From NCBI GenBank assembly GCA_947381875.1, contig CANCXY010000141.1, positions 1 through 8,690 on the forward strand: a stretch of 8,690 bases of DNA, written 5' to 3'. Both the position numbers and the translations under genes were made by a program. This document shows positions 6,053 through 8,690 of the stretch, piece by piece (position 1 is the first letter of the stretch; each line of letters starts with the position of its first letter). Under the pieces are notes generated by a model. The model searched no databases. It saw nothing but the letters and a program-made list of their open reading frames with translations, and was not told the DNA's origin. Source of the stretch: an uncultured Clostridia bacterium (GTDB lineage: Bacteria; Bacillota; Clostridia; Oscillospirales; Ruminococcaceae).

Positions 6053-6087
6053 GTGTTTTTCCCCGCCCGTAGGGCGGGGAAAAACAC
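6053..6087. repeat. GC palindrome repeat, copy 2
   Basis: Perfect 16-bp inverted repeat, GTGTTTTTCCCCGCCC at 6053-6068 and its complement at 6072-6087, with loop GTA. It shares the CCCCGCCC/GGGCGGGG core with the copies at 2871 and 6181 but has entirely different outer arms that still pair. It lies in the predicted 5' leader of the regulator mRNA. Confidence 0.85.
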
Positions 6088-6119
6088 GGAAATACTTCTG
6101 CGGCCTGGACATTTCCTGT

Positions 6120-6148
6120 ATTGTACCACATTTTCCCACGCGCTGCAA
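6120..6148 (-). promoter_or_regulatory. Promoter of the PAS-HTH regulator gene
   Basis: On the minus strand TTGCAG (6143-6148) and TACAAT (6120-6125) are separated by exactly 17 bases, and TGG precedes the -10 as an extended -10 motif. Transcription would start near 6113 and run through palindrome copy 2 and the 12-bp dyad before the gene. Confidence 0.7.
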
Positions 6149-6180
6149 CCGGCAGGCCGCCCTGTGCAGTGCCCAAAATA

Positions 6181-6214
6181 GTATGTTTCCCCGCCCATAG
6201 GGCGGGGAATATAC
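6181..6214. repeat. GC palindrome repeat, copy 3
   Basis: Left arm GTATGTTTCCCCGCCC (6181-6196), loop ATA, right arm GGGCGGGGAATATAC (6200-6214). The inner 10 bp are perfect and the outer arm pairs with one bulged T and one G-T pair. The core is shared with copies 1 and 2. Confidence 0.8.
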
Positions 6215-6269
6215 AAGAATATGGACGTCCGCCTGCTTTTTTGCGGGAAAAGGAGAAAGGGGCGGTATC

Positions 6270-7163
6270 TTAGAAAAGTGACCCGTAGCCCATCTCATGC
6301 AGGTTGCGCACGCTGATGGCGAGGCTGTCGAATGGGTTGCGGCCATAGGTGTTGTCCTGTTCGATGGGATAATAGCGCACGCCGGATTCCGCCGCTGCCG
6401 CAAATATCTCATCCCAATCCAAATTGCCTTCCCCGATCTCGCCGAACTCAATACACCCCTGCAAGGAGGCGCGCGTCATGCCCGCGGCTTCGGGAAGCTG
6501 GATGCGGTAGTCTTTCAGATGCAGCAGGTCGACGCGCCCCGCCAACTTGCGGATCCATTTGGCCGGGTTCTGCCCGCCGCGCTGTACCCAGTGGGTGTCC
6601 AGCTCAAAACCGATATAGCGCGGGTCTGTGTTTTCCGCCAGCAGCTCCAGCCCAAATTTCCTGCCAAAGCGCTGGAATTCATAGTGGTGCGTGTGCAAGT
6701 ACAGCTTGATGCCGTATTCCGAAAGCCGCCGGCCATATTCATTGATCCCCTCCGCCGCGCGCATGTAGCCATCATAGGAGCTGAAACAGCTTCGCGGCAG
6801 CATACCGTTTCGCACATAGTGTGCGTCGAACTGCTGGCAGCGGCGCACGATGCGCTCAAAATCCGTTGCCAGCAGATCGCCCGGCTCGTCCGGCATATAG
6901 CGCTCATAGATCACGCCTGGGGCAATGATATGCACATCATAAGCGCGGCAGGCCGCCGCCATTTCCTCGGCGATCTCATCTGTCACAGCTACTTTTGACA
7001 GCTCGATATAGCGGATGCCCAGCTCGCGGATCTTGCGGAACGTGTCGTCGACGCCGTATATTTTCTTGTCGGCGATCTCGTCGATCTGGATCAGCCCTTT
7101 TGCGCCAAAGCTCGTCACTTCCCGCAGCGTCATCAGCTGCAATGCGATTTTTCCTTCATTCAT
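6270..7163 (-). CDS. TIM-barrel sugar isomerase/epimerase-family protein (xylose isomerase-like)
   Basis: Member of the AP-endonuclease-2 / sugar phosphate isomerase-epimerase superfamily, metal-dependent TIM barrels that isomerise, epimerise or dehydrate sugars and cyclitols, usually in the cytoplasm. Expected metal-site residues are visible in 297 aa: HTHHYEF (157-163, E162), ELDTH (187-191, D189), LLHLKD (213-218, H215), the GEG loop (244-246) and YPIEQD (265-270, E268). There is no signal peptide. Start ATG 7163 has AGGAGG (7171-7176) 7 bases upstream and overlaps the preceding stop as ATGA, so translation is coupled. Pairing with a Gfo/Idh/MocA oxidoreductase recalls the IolG/IolE inositol enzymes and the keto-glycoside cleavage systems of gut Clostridia. 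The true substrate is not determinable from sequence; no paralogue-specific name is justified. Confidence 0.88.
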   Translation of the reverse strand: MNEGKIALQLMTLREVTSFGAKGLIQIDEIADKKIYGVDDTFRKIRELGIRYIELSKVAVTDEIAEEMAAACRAYDVHIIAPGVIYERYMPDEPGDLLATDFERIVRRCQQFDAHYVRNGMLPRSCFSSYDGYMRAAEGINEYGRRLSEYGIKLYLHTHHYEFQRFGRKFGLELLAENTDPRYIGFELDTHWVQRGGQNPAKWIRKLAGRVDLLHLKDYRIQLPEAAGMTRASLQGCIEFGEIGEGNLDWDEIFAAAAESGVRYYPIEQDNTYGRNPFDSLAISVRNLHEMGYGSLF

Positions 7164-8320
7164 GCCCGCCCCTCCTGTTCCTGTGTGATCTTCTGCTGCA
7201 GCAATTCAAAGAAAACGTCCTCGTCAAATGGGATATCGACCGGCCCGCCCGTCCAGCTCGACAGGTGCATGGCGTTGGAGAGCGTAAGCCCCAACACACC
7301 ATCCTGCCCTGGGGCAATGAGCGGCGCGCCGCTGCGGATGGCCTGTGTAAAGTTTTTCAATACCGCCTGATGCTGGTCCCCCCATTGATCGGGGATATCC
7401 AGTACTGTTTCGTCGTACAGCTTTTCCCCGGTACCTGTGCCGCGCACAAGTGCCCGCACGTCGTCAAAGGTGAGCGTGGCGTTCAGCGATTCTTCCGGAC
7501 GGCGCAGGATACGGATGGACGCCCGGCGGCTGTCCTCAATGACAATCTTGCCCTTGTTCCCGAAAATTTCCAGCCTGTCGGTGCCCAGGATATCGTGCGT
7601 GCAGGTTACAAACACACCCGTCGCGCCGTTCGGATAGGTGAATGTCGCCACCACGTCGTCTTCCACCGTGATCTTCCGGTGCGAGCCGTATTGTAACTGG
7701 GCATTTACGCGGCAGGGCATGCCACAGATCCACTGCAAAAGGTCGATCTGGTGCGGCGCCTGGTTCGCCAGCACGCCGCCGCCCTCCCCGGCCCAGGTGG
7801 CGCGCCACGCGCTCTGTTCATAGTATTTCTGCGGGCGGTACCAACTGGTGATGATCCAGTTCACATGGCGCAGTTCGCCGACCGCACCAGAGGATACTAC
7901 TTCTTTGATCTTCTGGTACAGCGGGTTCATGCGCTGGTTGAACATCATGCCAAAGACAAGCTCCGGGTGCGCCGCGGCCGCGGCGTTCATCTCATGCACC
8001 TTGCGCGTATAGACGCCCGCGGGCTTTTCCACAAGCGTGTGCAGCCCCGCCGAGAGCGCCTCAATGGCGATTACCGGATGCAGATAGTGCGGCGTGGCAA
8101 TCAGTACGGCATCCACCGTCCCGCTGGCCAAAAGTGCTTTGTAGTCGGTATAGGCGGCGAGGTCCGCGCCGAAGCGTTCCTGTGCCCAGGCGAGGCGCGC
8201 GGGGTCGATGTCGCACACGGCGGCAAGGCGCGCGCCAGGGATATTGCCCTCGTGCAGCCAACCGGCGTGGTTGCCGCCCATGAACCCGGTGCCGATGATG
8301 CCAAAACGTACTGTTTCCAT
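7160..8320 (-). CDS. Gfo/Idh/MocA family NAD(P)-dependent oxidoreductase
   Basis: Sugar or cyclitol dehydrogenase of 386 residues. The N-terminal Rossmann fold has GIIGTGFMG (7-15) for the dinucleotide, then CDID (36-39), ATPHYLH (75-81) and the family signature VEKPAG (97-102) with K99. The C-terminal substrate domain carries GGGVLANQAPHQIDLLQW (180-197), with H190 and D193 in the usual catalytic positions, followed by WICGMP. No signal sequence, so it is cytoplasmic. ATG 8320 has GGAGGG (8329-8334) 8 bases before it. It is first in a coupled two-gene unit and sits behind a near-perfect promoter with an operator-like dyad. Likely role: oxidise a sugar or inositol to a keto form for the downstream TIM-barrel enzyme. 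The operon may include off-window genes only if another unit joins it; a transporter is not visible. Confidence 0.93.
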   Translation of the reverse strand: METVRFGIIGTGFMGGNHAGWLHEGNIPGARLAAVCDIDPARLAWAQERFGADLAAYTDYKALLASGTVDAVLIATPHYLHPVIAIEALSAGLHTLVEKPAGVYTRKVHEMNAAAAAHPELVFGMMFNQRMNPLYQKIKEVVSSGAVGELRHVNWIITSWYRPQKYYEQSAWRATWAGEGGGVLANQAPHQIDLLQWICGMPCRVNAQLQYGSHRKITVEDDVVATFTYPNGATGVFVTCTHDILGTDRLEIFGNKGKIVIEDSRRASIRILRRPEESLNATLTFDDVRALVRGTGTGEKLYDETVLDIPDQWGDQHQAVLKNFTQAIRSGAPLIAPGQDGVLGLTLSNAMHLSSWTGGPVDIPFDEDVFFELLQQKITQEQEGRA

Positions 8321-8484
8321 AAGTAGGTCCCTCCGTTCCTGTTGAGGCTTGCGTTTTCCGCTGCACGGGGGCTGGGCAGGCGCTGTCCCGCACGGCGTGT
8401 CCCGAACCGCGCCGGCTGACAGGCCGCCAGGGGTGCGGCGGCGTGTTTTCGCAGGGCAATAATTTTTTATTATGATGCAATTAA

Positions 8485-8514
8485 ATTATAAATCACTTGT
8501 ATACAAGTTGTCAA
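8485..8514 (-). promoter_or_regulatory. Consensus sigma-A promoter of the oxidoreductase-isomerase operon
   Basis: On the minus strand TTGACA (8509-8514) and TATAAT (8485-8490) both match consensus perfectly with an 18-base spacer. An AT-rich stretch upstream of the -35 could act as an UP element. Transcription would begin near 8478, leaving a leader of about 157 bases before ATG 8320. Such a strong promoter for a catabolic operon implies that it is held off by a repressor. Confidence 0.9.
8495..8508. promoter_or_regulatory. Perfect 14-bp palindromic operator in the promoter spacer
   Basis: ACTTGTATACAAGT is its own reverse complement and fills the spacer from the -35 box inward. Its TTGTATACAA core follows the TNGTNNNACNA-type sites known for FadR-like and related GntR-family regulators. 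A protein bound here would block RNA polymerase, so repression relieved by the sugar or its product is likely. No GntR gene is visible in the window. Confidence 0.75.
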
Positions 8515-8539
8515 ACAAAAAATGCCCTCTGCCATATTT

Positions 8540-8595
8540 TTGGAGGGTTTGTGCGAAAAGGGATCAAAAAATTGGAGGGTGTGACAAAAGCGGGA
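8540..8595. repeat. Two imperfect direct repeats upstream of the sugar operon promoter
   Basis: TTGGAGGGT begins both units (8540 and 8572, 32 bases apart), followed in each by a GTG, an AAAAG and a GGGAT. The units span 8540-8564 and 8572-8595. They lie about 25-85 bases upstream of the -35 box, where an activator could bind, but they could equally be chance similarity. Confidence 0.35.
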
Positions 8596-8604
8596 TGGGG
8601 CCAA

Positions 8605-8624
8605 AAGGGGCCTGTGTGCCCCTT
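8605..8624 (-). terminator. Weak terminator-like hairpin near the contig end
   Basis: On the minus strand AAGGGGC (8624-8618) pairs with GCCCCTT (8611-8605) around a 6-base loop, followed by TT then GG. The stem is good but the T-run is short. It could end a minus-strand gene lying beyond the contig edge. Confidence 0.3.
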
Positions 8625-8643
8625 CACGCCTGCCCTGCGTTCT

Positions 8644-8690
8644 AGATCGGAAGAGCACACGTCTGAACTCCAGTCACGCACGGACATCTC
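8644..8690 (+). other. Illumina TruSeq adapter and index (not genomic)
   Basis: From 8644 the sequence begins AGATCGGAAGAGC and continues as the standard 34-base TruSeq adapter to 8677. An 8-base index GCACGGAC follows (8678-8685), then ATCTC, the start of the flow-cell segment. It is untrimmed library sequence carried into the assembly. Any ORF reaching in, such as a minus-strand 62-codon frame starting at 8658, is an artefact. Confidence 0.98.

Larger units (their letters stand above)
5965..6269. other. 305-base intergenic region with regulator promoter and palindromes
   Basis: No credible gene is present. It holds the regulator's ribosome binding site, a 12-bp palindrome (6013-6024), GC palindrome copy 2 (6053-6087), the regulator promoter (6120-6148) and GC palindrome copy 3 (6181-6214). 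No T-tailed terminator for the upstream isomerase gene was found; palindrome copy 3 may serve as a transcript end or barrier, which is inference. Confidence 0.7.
8321..8643. other. 323-base upstream region of the sugar operon
   Basis: No gene. It contains the operon promoter and operator-like palindrome, an upstream pair of direct repeats and a weak minus-strand terminator-like hairpin. The predicted leader (about 8478 to 8321) is GC-rich, with a GCCGCC/GGCGGC stem possible around 8430. I recognise no riboswitch class in it. Confidence 0.65.

Noticed and set aside
6297..6998. + strand frame of 233 codons opposite the isomerase
   Set aside because: Complementary to a gene with conserved metal-site motifs; high-GC genes commonly leave open antisense frames. 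No SD and no recognisable domain.
8470..8658. 62-codon minus-strand ORF at the contig end
   Set aside because: Its start codon and first residues come from adapter sequence, and the rest covers the operon promoter.

Overview
The window looks like a contig end from a GC-rich Gram-positive gut-type bacterium, most likely class Clostridia and possibly the Oscillospiraceae/Ruminococcaceae. This rests on strong GGAGG-type ribosome binding sites, consensus sigma-A promoters, a DNA polymerase I with a vestigial proofreading domain, and intergenic spaces packed with GC-rich hairpin repeats. The taxonomic call is inference, not proof.

Left part (1-4760, + strand): three housekeeping genes in a row, polA (DNA polymerase I), a rimI-like N-acetyltransferase, and tsaD (tRNA threonylcarbamoyladenosine synthesis), followed by a rho-independent terminator at 4718-4760. 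A family of modular hairpin repeats lies before polA, between rimI and tsaD, and inverted after tsaD. A tandem 24-bp repeat that runs into a perfect palindrome occupies the polA-rimI junction and is read through in frame if rimI starts at its best ribosome binding site.

Middle (4829-6269): a short hydrophobic ORF of unknown function, possibly a gene remnant, converges on a minus-strand YheO/DauR-type PAS-HTH regulator. The regulator has its own good promoter inside a 305-base intergenic region, which also holds two more copies of the GC palindrome and a separate 12-bp palindrome.

Right part (6270-8690, - strand): a translationally coupled pair, a Gfo/Idh/MocA oxidoreductase followed by a TIM-barrel sugar isomerase/epimerase, with a 4-base ATGA overlap. 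Together they look like a sugar or cyclitol module in which the first enzyme oxidises and the second acts on the keto product. Upstream is a textbook TTGACA-18-TATAAT promoter whose spacer contains a perfect 14-bp palindrome of the type bound by GntR-family regulators. The likely picture is an inducible catabolic operon whose repressor is not in the window.

The last 47 bases (8644-8690) are Illumina TruSeq adapter plus index, not genomic DNA, so biology should not be read from the extreme right end. I see no CRISPR array, transposase, prophage or obviously new defence system. The most unusual material is the set of structured repeats and the promoter/operator of the sugar module.
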